From Symsagittifera roscoffensis (Eukaryota; Xenacoelomorpha; Acoela; Convolutidae): a stretch of DNA of 64,000 nucleotides. The notes under the pieces were generated by a model. That model was given only the letters and a program-made list of their open reading frames with translations. It was not told where the DNA came from and ran no database searches. Made by a program: the position numbers and the translations under genes. Of the stretch, positions 34,789 to 46,524 are shown piece by piece. The stretch is taken from positions 73,063,302-73,127,301 of the forward strand of contig NC_087062.1 in NCBI RefSeq assembly GCF_963678635.1, read 5' to 3'. The first letter of the stretch is position 1, and each line of letters opens with the position of its first letter.

Positions 34789-37110
34789 GTATGATATGTG
34801 TTTATAAACTCACAACACGAACAGCTATTTACTGAACTGGTATAGCAACAAAGAATTTCAAACGACTATGATGATACTTAAAGAAGAAAATGTAACCGTA
34901 TCTGGTTTCTCAATGACTGAACTCTCATGTATCAAACAAACTGGACTATACTTGAGAAAAAAATTAACGCAACTAGAGAATATAAAGACTAAATTTTAGA
35001 TAATATAGAAAAATAATAATTAATCACCACTATGTAGATTATGCTGTAGCTAATAATTGTTTGAAAAATTTCAAATTTTTTAAACAAAATTAAAAAACGA
35101 CAAAATAAGCATGATTTTACAGATTGAAAATTTTCTAAAATTCTTGCAAAATTTTATAAACCCCTTGAGAAACTGTGATGTCAAGTTGCTTCTCTCAAAA
35201 TGTCAAAATGTCAAGCGGAAATTTTCAGTACTTACTACTATAATCCGGAAAAAAAAATACAAAATTTGTTCCCTTGATAAATGGGGCTCACTGTCTGTCA
35301 AGTTTTTTTCCAAGTTTCAACGTTTCAAGTTTTTTTTTGTGTGTAAACTGAAATAGTCAAAAATCTGTTGTTTTCACATAGGAGATTTAAAAGTTTTCAG
35401 CGAGAGATGAAATTGAGACTTGAAAATATTTGGTTGCCTTTCATTTTCTCCAGTATATTGAAGCAGACTGATAAAATTTCCGTTGCCTGCTATATAGGTT
35501 TTTTGAGTTTGGGCAGCAGGGGTTTATTGAGTTTGAACATATCACTCATCTCAATCAATAACTTTTACTGACGTTTCACCAACAATTTGCCAATTTCGAG
35601 GTTTTTTCGTTTTTTTTAAGTTGCAATTTAAGTTGCAGTTTTTCGAAAGTTGCAATTTTGAGGTTTTTTTGTTTTTTTTTTCAGCTAAGTATTGCAGTAA
35701 CAATGGAAAACTCATGCTTGGGCAACTTCTTTTGATGCAGCAGGATCGAAGTAATTAAAAAAAATTACCCTCAATTCTTACCTCTTATCAATTTTTTATA
35801 AAATATAAAAGTGGTTTTAAAGATTGCTAATCAGTCTAAATTTTGTTCCATTCGTTTTCAAAAACCGTTGAACGTAGTTCAGAATCTTAAACAGGCTGTG
35901 ATGATTTTTTTTCAGGTTGTTCTTAAAATAATCTAAATTTCTACGGAAATGCATTCATACATCATTAATTCATTCATGAATGCCTTTATATATTTGTGCA
36001 CTCATCTAATTCAATTCAATTTCATCTGCTAAAAGTTAAGTGACTTTCAATTAAAAAAAGTGGCAAGTTCACGAGAATCGTAATCGACTTCTAGTTTCAG
36101 GAGAAGAAATTTTAAAATTCAGATTTCCCAGCGAAACAATTTTAATCTTTTGATCCAGTTTTTTAATATAAAGTTTGTGTTTCAAAAATTTTTAAAGACA
36201 AATTGTTCTTGAAACTCATAGGCTTGCAAACCCAAACCTTTTTCAATTTGAGGTGAAATTTTTCCTAAAACTGACTTTATTCATTTTTTTTTTGCCTTTC
36301 CTTGCGTTAATCATTTTAAACTGTTTATTGACTATTGAATATTGTTCAATTTTTATAAATCAAACGCATATTACGCATAATAATATAATTACGCGGTTTG
36401 AGTCTTGAAATAATTTAAAATTGACTTCAAACCATCCGCTATATGAAAACAATTAACGGTCTGCCAATAACAAAATTGGGCTCTTTTCCAGTTCCCCCCC
36501 CCCCCCCCCCACCTTCCAAATTCAATTTTGAAAAGTTTTTTTAACGTTGTCATAATGCAATGAAATTTGGCGTGCTGAACAAATCGACAACTGTGAACAG
36601 ATTTGTTCTTCATACTTAACAGCGTAACATCACGCATTTAGCCGTAATAACCCGTAAAACAAACATAAAACTCGGTTTTTTGAAAGGGGGGGAACTGGAA
36701 AGGAGCCCAAAATTGCAAACGACTTGAAAAAAAACTGGTTTTTGAGATAAAAGAGAAAATTTCTTTTTTGGAACTCCTCAGCGGAAACATATTTACCTAT
36801 CATTTCAGTTTTAAAAAAAACGTTAGTATATTGAAAAGTTTAAATAATAGACTTTTTTATACTTTTTTAAAGGATCGTTCATTTTTTACTGTTTCGATAA
36901 CTCGGCACATAAAAACTGTATGCTAGTTGTTTGGCGTTTACTCTGTCTCAGTACTTTTTCATGCTTTCGTCTTTTTACGCAAAGGAGAGCACTTGAACAG
37001 ACGATAAAGAAGCACTTGAAAAATTATACCTGAAAAACAAAACAGTAAAAAATTATTTGGCCGAGAAAACTTTTGCAGAAATAATTTTTCATTATAGTAC
37101 AAGTTTTTGA
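34789..37110. other. Outer right arm, no recognised gene
   Basis: Mirror of 10225-12284. It holds a poly-C tract of about seventeen C at 36487 and a TIR element, and nothing that reads as a gene. Confidence 0.5.
36477..36709. mobile_element. Short foldback/TIR element present only in the right arm
   Basis: Starts TGGGCTCTTTTCCAGTTCCC and ends with the inverted form GGGAACTGGAAAGGAGCCCA, about 233 bp in all. The left arm has the empty site (GTTTGCATTATTGTTATTGG at 10621-10640). AAAT flanks it on both sides, a possible target duplication. It therefore inserted after the inverted duplication. Confidence 0.75.
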
Positions 37111-39418
37111 AAATATGAGAATGCTATAGAAAATGAACACAAGTGTTTTTGTTAAAAAGCACTATTTTATAAGTTACCAGTTAATTTTCTGTTAATTTTA
37201 ACGTGCTTTCTAAACGTAACGTGCTTCGCACTTTTTGGTCAACAAATTGAATTTACTATTTTATTACTCAAACTTGCTTATGTTAAAACAAAAATTATGT
37301 GATTAATATCTTTTGAATACACGTCTAGAAAAAAACACAGAGAGGTAAGTCAATCTAAAATCGGTTTTCTTCAACGAATAGATTTTGTTTCAATCTGGGT
37401 CACATTTGAGCCCCTCTAGTATGCTTCGTTGCGTAAAATTTAGGGTATTTAAAAAAATCCGTACAAACCGGCTATGTACTGAAATTTTTGACTGGAACAA
37501 TTTTAATTTAAAAACTTGATACTTCTTACCAACTTTCTTTTTTTTCCAATCGGATTTCAATATTTTTTTTTGGTCTCGTAAAGCAAATGTATCGGAAGCA
37601 AAATTAAAGTGTATTTAGATTGATTTTTTGTCCCTTGTCCCTCTTTGCAGTTATTAATTTCCCTAGTTACAAACCCTTTTTCTTTTTACTTTCGAAACTT
37701 GGTGGTAGCATTCAATAAAAATTGGTTATGTTATGTCTTGCAATTGCAATTCATTAATAGTTTTTTGCAGTGAACATCTTTTGGATATTTTCTTGCGACT
37801 CGTTTGTTCGATGCTTACATACATGGCTTCTCTTTTAATGACTAGGAAGAGTTCCCATAAAAAAAATTAATTCAGGCAACCTTCAAGTTTTCTACGCTAC
37901 TTGAATTACGGATTATTTTTTTGGAATAACGCAAATTAAAAATTTGTGTAAGAAACGTCGAGTTTAGGGGTATAATATTTGAGTCTAGGAACGCGTCAGT
38001 CTCATTTTAAGTATTATCGATATCCGACGGCGGTTAATTTGCTGTCTTATAATTATTTTCATTGAAAACTCAAAAGAAGCCAATTGAACAGAACAAAATG
38101 CATTTTTCCAGCAATTGTACAAAAAAAATGATTTTAGCACTGACAGGGGAAACTCCATCTAAATTTTTCCGTTAACTTCTTGTTTCCGTAACAAACTATT
38201 TTTATATTCAATTTCTTGTGAATTGTCAATTTTTGATATATTCTACAATATTGCCACTCAAGATCAAGAAGCCCAAAATTTGTTTCGTTGTTGAAGAAAA
38301 TGTTAATTTACCGACGTCCGTTTACAGTCAGCTTTTGATTAAATTTGAAATTTATCATTTTGGAATTTGGGATAATTCATCTGCGCAAAGCTTTCAAAGT
38401 TTTTAGCGACGAGTAGAAATCAGTTCTAATCGAAGTAGGGACTGTTTATTGATTCAACGTTTGGGTTAAAAAATGCCAAATATCTCACTCAGGACTTGAA
38501 ATATGTCTTGAAAAATGAATTTAAAAAAAGAGACTGAAACTTTCAGGGCTTTCCCTCGAGGCCAGCTGTATTTTTTAGAAAACGTTTCTGGGTCGAGGAA
38601 AGAGTTTGATGCCCATATTATCACATAATTTTTTTTGTTAGAGCTTTAAGAATAGGATAGGATTTTTTTTTAAGTTTCATTTTACGAGGAAGCATGTCGC
38701 TCAAAAGTTTGAATTTGTATAAACGCTTGATGTAAGACACGTTTTTCACCCGTATTCTATGGATTGGATTTCGCACTACGTTCAGTGCATTTTTGATATG
38801 ATGATTTTAAGATGCCGAATTATGAAGCCCAAGAAGGGCGTTTCAATTGATTTGTTTCAATAGTTCGCTAAAAGTCAGCAGATTCACTATGTTTTCATTT
38901 CCAATAAGAACCTAAGTGCGATCCAATGGGTCAATTCCAAAGAAAACCTGGGTCAAAAGCTGTTTTGTTTCAAAAGATTGCTAATCCTCCAAGAGTTTCT
39001 TAAGCAAAAAATTTCTGGAAAAAAAACCTCGTAAATAGATTGACCTTGTTCTACCAATCGAATAGCATGTAAAAGTTCTAAACCTCTCCATCTCACTTTG
39101 TTACCCCACATTATGCTAATTAGCTTGTTGTTTGCTTGGCAGAGGACTTCATCGCCTATTCAAAAAAATGCATAGTTGCCTACATATTTTTTTAACTTGT
39201 AATTATTCAAGTTTCCTCGAGTCCCGTAAAAATATTTTTTTTAATAAAAAACAAAAGTCAAAAGAAAACAAATTTAAAAGATGACAATCTAAAACATTTA
39301 AAATGGTGCAGCTAGCATAATGAGGATTTTCTTACAAAAGTGTTTTTTTTTCAAGCTTTTTTTCTTGGAATCCTGTTGTGTTGAGAATGGTTTCACAGTA
39401 GCATGACTAAAAAGTTGC
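37111..39418. other. AT-rich DNA between palindrome and IRG relic
   Basis: No gene, repeat or RNA recognised. Short plus frame 38218-38406 has no supporting features. Confidence 0.5.
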
Positions 39419-40690
39419 TTAGGTACGGCTTCAAAAGACAAAATAAATGAAGCTGAGAGACAATTCAAGCATTCTTTAAAGACTCTTCGATAATGGAGCC
39501 ATCAGGAAATCAACATTGGTGTTGTCGGACCAGCGAAAATGGGCAAAATTACTCTTATCAATAAGTTGCGTGGATATGAGTATGACGAAGATGGCAAGTT
39601 GCCCGAAGGTGCTGCTGAGGTGAACGAGGCTGGAGTGTGAACAACTGAGCCACCTAATTGCGAACATCCTGAAAATGAGCAAACCAAATTTCGGGACCTT
39701 CCAGGAGTTGATGGTACTGAATTTAAATTACAGGTATACCTGAAAAAAATCAGAGCGAAACATCCGGAGCTGAACCCAGAAGGAGACATTGAGCAAGATT
39801 TCTTTCTTATCGTCATTGACAAAGTCATCGGAACAGATGCAAGCAAATTGGTTGAAAGGGATGGAAAACTGGAGATTAAGTGGTGCGTTGTCAGGACGAA
39901 TATTGATGTTACAGTATTTCAAGGAGCTAAACAGAGAAAACCCAAAGAAAGGGTTATTACCGAAACTACGGAGCATCTCATCAAACAGCTGATGACGAAA
40001 TGCTTGAGAGAAAAGAATGATTTCTAGTTGTCCTTGGTGGACGGAACAAACGGAGAAGAATTTGACATGCCGAAATTGAGAGAAGATCTGTTGCAAAATT
40101 GCCCTGAAACAAAACGGCTTTTGTTGCTCGAACATGCGAAAGAAAATGACGAGATTATAGTAAATCTAAAATTCAAGGCTCTGGAGTCGCGAATACCGTA
40201 AGTAGCTACTGCTTGCTCTAAGCGTGATATTATTCCCTTTTACAGTAGCTTTTGCAAGAAAAAAACCGAGCAATTATAATGGAAGAATTTTTGCTGTATC
40301 TGCAAACGTTTAGGTTACTGAAGACGGACATCGCTGAATTTTTTCGTGATCACTCGCAAGGGAACGAAAATTTGGAAATAGTTGTGACACACCAGTTTAA
40401 AAGAAAAAAAATGTGATTAAGAATTATCCGTGACGCGGTGGCGGAGCTCCGATCGACAGACTCGGCTGAAGAAGTGGAAGAAGTCGTGATACAAATAATA
40501 TCACTTGCAGACTCGTTTGGTGCGGCTATGGGTGTGGGTGTGGGCATGGGCGTTGGCGCGAGCGTGGGCGCAGCAGGTGTAGGTGTTGCTACAGGTAGGC
40601 GGCAATCGAATTATTGTTCTGACAGAATCTATATGATTGGGGTGCTTTTATTCAGAACTTTTTGGAAACTTTCAATATCATCTGAAAGAT
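39419..40690 (+). pseudogene. Immunity-related GTPase (IRG-type) pseudogene
   Basis: A continuous plus frame encodes an IRG-like GTPase domain. The P-loop region at 39527-39553 reads GPAKMGKIT, with Ile where Ser/Thr normally binds Mg, followed by LINKLRGY. The G3 motif at 39695 is DLPGVDG, the form typical of IRGs. The G4 position near 39893 reads RTNID where a TKxD-type motif is expected. Three in-frame stops interrupt it: TAA 39491, TGA 39638, TAG 40025. A 48 bp intron (GTAAGT 40198 to TTTTACAG 40245) ends this exon. Downstream, 40438-40599 is a Gly/Ala/Val-rich hydrophobic segment (GVGVGMGVGASVGAAG). IRGs act in cell-autonomous defence or membrane remodelling; this copy cannot be functional as read. 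Confidence 0.7.
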
Positions 40691-41635
40691 ATTGATGGAA
40701 AATCACAAATGAAATTTTAAATCATTGTTCCTACGATTTAAAAAAATGGGGAGAAAATATGTATTCGGTTGATTTTTAGTTTTTTTTTCGGGTTTTTTTC
40801 TTACTTTTTCCCCACGCAAAATCGGCTACCACCAAGAATCATCGGACTGGGTTCAAGGTTTTATCATTTTGGAAACTTTTCAAATTTTTTCAAAGGTTCA
40901 AATTTGTCTAATTTTAAGCTAGAAGGTGAGCATCCAGAATTAGATTAGGTTATTTATGCTAATATTAAGCCGTGAAAACCTTGTTTTGCTTGAATTAATT
41001 TAGTTTTTGGGTTTCTTAGCGCTATTTTGGTAATCAAACACTTCAAAAATTCAAAATATTCCTGCAAAATTCAAAATTTTGAAATTTTTGTAAATTTTTT
41101 TGAACCACTTTATTTTGTTTATCGAGCCATGTTTCTGTGAGAACTGTTTTTCAATTGGTCTGTTTTCTTTGCCTAGGTTCCATTTTTTTTTCGTTTGAAT
41201 CTTGATCACACCACGCAGAAAAAAAAACGTCGTTAATTCGAAACAAAATTGTAATTGTTTTCTTTTGTAATTCATTTTTCAACTTATGAAGGCTCGAGTT
41301 TGGGAATACTTTTGCAAAATGACTAGCATGAAACTTCCAATTTTTGATAAGCCTGTTAACGAAATGCGGCAAATTAACCTAACCCAGCTCTGAAATTATT
41401 GGGCACGCTAATTCATCCAAACATTGTACTGAAAGCTGTAAATAATTTGATTTCCCAACCAAAATCGCGACTTTAGCATTATGGTTTGTACAATGGTTTA
41501 GAGAAGAGGCATTCTATTGTCGTGCAAAGTCCCTACATATCTTTTTTGGAAGCCACAGAAAAATTTTCATCACCCAAAGTCGTGGCATACCCATAGTTAG
41601 AACCTTAAAATCCACAATTTAAATTTAAAATTAAA
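40691..41635. other. Intergenic, nothing recognised
   Basis: AT-rich spacer between the IRG relic and the third Maverick. Minus frames near 41051-41372 overlap each other and lack any recognisable pattern. Confidence 0.5.
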
Positions 41636-42565
41636 GTTTTGTTGTCCAAAATAGAGTTCTTCGATTAGGCAAAGGTCTATTTAGGGAAACTTACTCACTC
41701 AAAGAGTTTAATTTTGACCGAGTATCGAGTATCGAAGCTATAAACTTACTGCTGAGTTACACCTAATTAGAAGTTTTTTTAGTTTATTTTTGAAATTCTT
41801 AAGTTAAGAAAAAAATCGAATGATAATAGATCCAAGACTTTTTTTTTTCCTTACCCGGTTCCCAAATTTGTAAAAATTTCTCTTTATCTTCATGTCTTTA
41901 AAGAGTTTCAAAGTTCAAAATCCTGCATGATCAGGTTTGTAATAAGATTTTCAGAGATTTGCTATGAAAAACTCATCAACTTCAAGCTATCTCCTCAAAT
42001 CTACATCAAATTCAAAAACTTGACTATCTACTCAAAAATCAGCAACTTCTCATTGACTACATACAGAAAAAATTAATTAACTCGGTGAGAAAAACTGCAG
42101 AGACGCAACTTTTTAAAACTTTCCTTCTTTTGTTACTTATATCGGCAATATTTCTCATTTCACGACAACCAGAACAAAAATGAACATTTTTGTGATTGGA
42201 AACAACAATGCCCAAAATGGAGCTTTGTTTCCGATTGTAAACGACTTTTCTATAAGAATTCAAAAGGAAACTGAAATGTGATCGGACACGACTACAATTC
42301 AAATACAGAAAGTCCATTCTGATTGGTTGAGCGCACACATTCGAGTTGAGGGTACCCTCTCTCCTAACTATATAGTTTTTGTTTTCAACTTAACTACCGT
42401 CAACTACCTCTTCTCGCACCTCTAAATACTTGAATTTCAACCTAATTTCCGTATAACCTCCTAATAACCTCCATCTCATTTGTAAATCTTGTTTTTACTC
42501 TATATCTCTTTTATAAGTTATTGCTCGAAAAGATTATCAGTGCAAAACAGCAGCCTTATCTACTC
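41636..42565 (+). repeat. Maverick ~706 bp repeat, single copy, locus 3
   Basis: Starts with AAAATAGAGTTCTTCGATTA and AAAGGTCTATTTAGGGAAAC (about 41650-41690) and ends in the block CTTGTTTTTACTCTATATCT near 42490. One full unit plus insertions. It precedes the PC4-like gene exactly as in the palindrome arms. Confidence 0.78.
42013..42183 (+). CDS. Small membrane-protein-like ORF, locus 3 copy
   Basis: Frame with LDYLLKNQQLLIDYIQKKLI followed by a hydrophobic segment (FLLLLLISAIFLI) and a stop. It preserves the same frame and order as 27466-27056 although the DNA has diverged clearly. The second hydrophobic segment is not readable here. Confidence 0.4.
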   Translation, partial: QKLDYLLKNQQLLIDYIQKKLINSVRKTAETQLFKTFLLLLLISAIFLISRQPEQK

Positions 42566-42930
42566 TGAGAAGGATATTTTGCATTGTAATCCAAAGAAAG
42601 TGGCATATTATTGACACATAGCAGATGCCATCATTTTTATCTACATTGAATTGCTTAAATAGTAGTTCCAGCACCTACACAATGTCCATATTTGGATCAT
42701 CACCTATTCACTATTCCATATAAGGTAAGAATACCTTATTTGGAATGTATAGTGAGTCACCTACAATTCCTAATTTCGATACATTTGCAAATAACATTAT
42801 TTTGAAATATCTACTACTGATCAGTTGGCTCTGAGTCTCAAGTCAAAAAAGTATTCACAAAAAATTATCCTCCACAACTCTACTGTTTTTTTGGTCCCAA
42901 AAACTACAACGGAAAAGTTTACTTTGAACC
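42566..42930. other. Spacer before the PC4-like gene, locus 3
   Basis: Includes short inverted sequence around 42700-42730 (CACTATTCCATATAAGG and CCTTATTTGGAATG), able to form a hairpin. No gene. Confidence 0.4.
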
Positions 42931-43309
42931 TTGCTTCAATTGCTAGAGAAAAATGAACCGGGACAAATTGAAAAATCCCAGCAAGCTTATCTTGGTGAAA
43001 ATGAAGGAGAAAGGATGTTAGCAAAACGGAATACTTTTATTCATAATGCTGAAAACCTTGGACTCGTTCCTGTATTGGAACCCTATTCTGACAAAGACTC
43101 AACCATGGAGAAGGGAACTTGCGAACTGTCATGCGGTGTATGACGTAGCAACATACAAGAAGAGAAGGTTGTGTATCACAATCAAAAAATACCGTGTGAA
43201 CAATCCACCCTATATTCAGATTCGAATCTTCACTGCAAAGGAGAACGATGTCTTGAAGCAATTTGCCTATGTCAACTATACTTTGAACGAATTCAAAGAG
43301 CTCGTTTAA
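42931..43309 (+). pseudogene. PC4-like DNA-binding gene, locus 3 (best copy, frameshifted)
   Basis: The first half in one frame contains KRNTFIHNAENLGLVPVLEP. The second half (43046-43309 frame) contains ATYKKRRLCITIKKY, NNPPYIQIRIFTAKEND and YVNYTLNEFKELV, then TAA. The pattern of a basic strand, a strand with IxIRxF, and a helix ending EFKEL resembles the PC4/p15 coactivator domain, which binds single-stranded DNA. In an element this could serve replication or transcription (inference). The halves are out of frame here, with the break near 43115. Confidence 0.5.
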
Positions 43310-43579
43310 GTCTTGGGAGGATTTATGTTTGTTGAGAACTGTAATGTTAATTAATGTTTATAGTGACGTTGTTGTAGTCATGTAATCCAAATCTTCATCT
43401 TCTTGAATCATTTTTTCCTAATTTCTTCGAGCTGAGCAGTATGAATTGGAAAATTGGTTTTTCCGAAAATATTACTCTAAAATTTCACAATAAATTTGTG
43501 ATTTTTCATATCGTCTTGAAAGAAAAGTCAGAGAAATTCTCACTAACAGTTTTGGAATCTCAAAAATTACCAAAATTGC

Positions 43580-43833
43580 AAAACTTGGATACATAATAGA
43601 GACGTTAAAAATTTATAAGTTATCGTTCAGATATTAAAGTATTAGATCTTATAGAATATCGTAGAAAAATAAAAACTTGGAAAAACAATCAGAAATTTCA
43701 GATGCAAAACGAGGAGTATGATAAACTGGTTGATTTTATCCCCTCGGTTTTGTCTTTTTTAGAAACATTCAAAAAAATTTGTATCAATATTAACGAATGC
43801 ACTGTAGAAAATGTACATTCGGAACTTGGTTGA
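43580..43833 (+). pseudogene. Small unassigned Maverick gene, locus 3
   Basis: Homologous to 24813-24526. The readable end is NEEYDKLVDFIPSVLSFLET, then FKKICININECTVENV and a TGA. The upstream part is degenerate. Confidence 0.45.
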
Positions 43834-43959
43834 ATTTCTCAGAAATTTTAATTTGATTAAGCATGAGTTTTCATCAAATACAAAAAAAATTACTTTTCTT
43901 GACCTGTACTGCTCTGGACCCAATCCTTGATCTGTTTTGATTTGGACTGTTTGATATTC

Positions 43960-44760
43960 TTTTCTTCTGCCCAAAAAAATCAAAGCTACATCTCAACCTG
44001 CTTGGTGTACGAAGCTTCTTCATGGAATCAATTGGAGCAGTATTCATGAAAAATAAAATGAGCTTAAAAAAATTGAAAAAATTAAAAGCTCCAGATACAT
44101 TTGCTGTTTTCGGCATTTTCGTGAAAAAAAAAGTTTAAAGAAGAAATAATCTTCGTCAAATTTTTTGTAATCAGAAACATAAGAAGGAGAACAAATGTTT
44201 TTGAACAATCAGTTTTGTATACGTGGCAAAGTAGAATTAGGAAAAATAGTTTCGACTAACGCGCTACTGCAGAAACGATAATTGCTCAAATAATTTTGTC
44301 ACTTAAATTGATGAAGAAAGTATATCAAAAAGTTGGGAAAAGGCATAATAGTCGCGGATTTTTCTAGTCCCTTTTACCTATAAAAGGTGACCCCAAGGTA
44401 AGCCAGTGGATAAGCCCTGGTGGAAATAAAATTAAGATTGGGGTTTAATTATTGCCCAAATTTCCCTTTTTGGAAAAAATGTTTTCTTTGCTTCTTCGAA
44501 ACCCTTTTGTATGAATGATGTTAACTAATTGGTTCATAGAAAAGCCACCTTAGAAAGGTTATGAAACATAAAAAATTCTGTCAGAAAATTTAGAAACAAA
44601 GGTTACAAACTTGATTGACTGCGCATGCACAAATTATCAGTATTTGGTTTTCAAAGAGGAAGTATATGATTGGAGGTGTAGTAACTACCAATTTCGTCAT
44701 GCAAAAACTCTTCACTGAGCAGAATGAAAAGTTTTGCACACGGAACATGGACTCGATGTT
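43960..44760 (+). pseudogene. Relic of the small gene before the ATPase, split by an insertion
   Basis: The first part (about 43990-44137) reads FFMESIGAVFMKNKMSLKK and ends KKKV-stop. A ~480 bp block without match in the palindrome follows. The second part, at about 44640-44760, contains LPISSCKNSSL with upstream stops. In the palindrome these two parts are adjacent. Confidence 0.4.
44150..44635. other. Inserted block absent from the other Maverick copies
   Basis: Interrupts homology to the palindrome arms. Near 44395-44460 it has AGCCAGTGGATAAG and GGGGTTTAATTATTGCCC, about 40 bp apart. These faintly recall the A and B boxes of a tRNA-derived SINE, but no cloverleaf can be drawn. Confidence 0.3.
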
Positions 44761-44858
44761 TTTTTTTAAATTTTAAATTATCTAAATCTTTTTGCATTAT
44801 CTTGTGTTTTTGAAATTTAATTGTTAATCATTATCCATTTTTTCATTGCAAAGTTGAG

Positions 44859-45938
44859 ATGGTTGTTGAATGTGACAAGCAACTAAATTTAGAACGTTTT
44901 GTTTTTGATGAGGAGAATCATGAACGAAAACCGTGAAAGGTTTTTGGATGTACGTAAGATAGATCTCTTTTAGTTTTTATGGGCCAATTTGTTGTCATAG
45001 TGTTAATACTGGCATGTGCAATCGTTCGAATAATGTTATCCACTACGTGTGAATAAGCAACAGTTTGGGTAGCAAATTTATCAAATACAGTCGGTTATAT
45101 AATACCTTCTCCACAGCTATGAATAAAATAACTTCTATTAAAGAAAGAGTTTATTTTTCGCTAGTTGGACCAAGTGGATCTAGAAAATCGCATCTTAATT
45201 TTGAACGGTTAAAAACTGGTACCTTTCAACCAAAGGTTGACGAAGTTTTTAATTTTTATCAACATTATCAACCTCTTTATGGACAAATGCAAAGAAAAAA
45301 CCCTGAATTTATCTAAAGAGTTGACTTTGAACTGATTTAAAACATTTCTAATAATGGAACAAAATACCTGTTAATTTTTTATCACTCTTGTGAAAAAATT
45401 TCAAATTCTAAGCAGTTTGTAAAAATTGCTACTGCTAGAAGACATCGTGGGCTGAATGCAATAAATATTGAGCATAACTTGTTTCATCAAAGCAAATTGG
45501 GAAGAGTTGTTGAGTTACAAAAACACACACATAGTCTTGTTCAAGTCACCGATAGTTGTTTTACAAATAAATAGATTAAGTCAACAACTAGGTCTAGGAT
45601 CACAATTGAAAGAGTTGTATCAAGATGCAACATTTACTCCTTATGGTCATTTACTTATTGAACTAACCCCAAAAACAGTTGATTCGCTAATATTTTGCAC
45701 AAACAGCGATTCAGTTCCACTAAAAAAATTTTTACCAGCAGGAGGAGAAACAAAGTTTTCAAACCATGAGCATTTAATACGTCTCTTTACTCCCAATATT
45801 TCAAACATTTCCCCGAAAACTTTTAAAACAATCAATCCTCCATTGTCCAAAAAGTTTCATTCAGTCCCTCAGCGAATGTCTAGTAAACTTGCTACGAGGC
45901 GAGCTAAAGAATGTCCGAACAGTAGACAAAAAAATTGA
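44859..45938 (+). pseudogene. Maverick packaging ATPase (FtsK/A32-like), decayed
   Basis: In Mavericks this ATPase would pump the genome into capsids. An ATG at 44859 opens MVVECDKQLNLERFVF before a stop. The block 45065-45316 has the P-loop GPSGSRKS (45167-45190), where Arg replaces the Gly before Lys. The Walker B-like strand LLIFYHSCE near 45370 has His in place of the acidic residue. The block 45468-45938 has SQQLGLGSQLKELYQDA and TPYGHLLIELTPKTVDS. Several frame changes separate the blocks. Next to the integrase. Confidence 0.75.
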
Positions 45939-46064
45939 AATGAAGAATCGGAACTCACACGAAGAAGAACTTCACTGCATAAAAAGAGAACTATTTTAAG
46001 CTCGCCTAAAGGCTTACAATTAATATATCTTATCATTTTTTTGTCATTGAACGACTGAAGTTGT

Positions 46065-46508
46065 ATGGATCAGTTTAATCTAATTCTTTACTCAATTTAT
46101 CCGTCACAAAGTACGCTTTCAAAAAAAAAATTGGAACAAAGGCAAGAAAAAGAGGAGATTGTACCAAAAGAATTTGAATCTCTTTACAGTGTTGTAAAAG
46201 CGAGGTTGGAAACGAGTAACAATAAACATATTTTTGATTTATTTTGAATTCTAATAGAATCAGACTAAGTCAGTCAAAAATATCATTTAGATAATCGAGA
46301 CACAAAAGTTTCAATTGTAGACGTTGTGTGTGCACTAAAGCGAAAAAGTACCGACTTTCCAGATATTTACTTAACCATTTTGGAAGCAACTAAAATTCCA
46401 CCTGAATTTGTTTTTATCAAAGGTACTAGAGCAAAAACAGAGGAACTTGGATTCCCTTCAAAATCTAAAAAGGTAAGTCTAAACAGTTTGTACCTATTCA
46501 AAACTTGA
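46065..46508 (+). CDS. Two short Maverick ORFs between ATPase and integrase
   Basis: 46065-46247 (60 aa) begins MDQFNLILYSIYPSQ and ends Lys/Glu-rich (KEFESLYSVVKARLE). 46326-46508 contains FPDIYLTILEATKIPPEFVF. They may be pieces of one interrupted gene or the degraded 5' part of the integrase. No domain recognised. Confidence 0.4.
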
Positions 46509-46524
46509 GTAAAGCGATTGGTTT

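Larger units (their letters stand above)
23715..37110 (-). repeat. Giant inverted repeat, right arm (~13.4 kb)
   Basis: Inverted copy of 10225-23326. Differences from the left arm seen directly: two rather than three ~706 bp units, about three rather than two 165-175 bp units, a ~255 bp deletion inside polB near 28865, an extra 233 bp TIR element at 36477-36709, and an extra ~150 bp near the centre. These independent changes show that the arms have existed side by side for a long time. Confidence 0.95.

Noticed and set aside
10225-37110. CRISPR-like or phage origin for the large repeat structure
   Set aside because: No short regularly spaced repeats with unique spacers, and genes with introns show eukaryotic DNA. 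The palindrome is a transposon-derived inverted duplication.
44395-44475. Possible tRNA gene or tRNA-derived SINE
   Set aside because: A- and B-box-like strings are present at plausible spacing, but acceptor and anticodon stems cannot be paired. Kept only as a remark.
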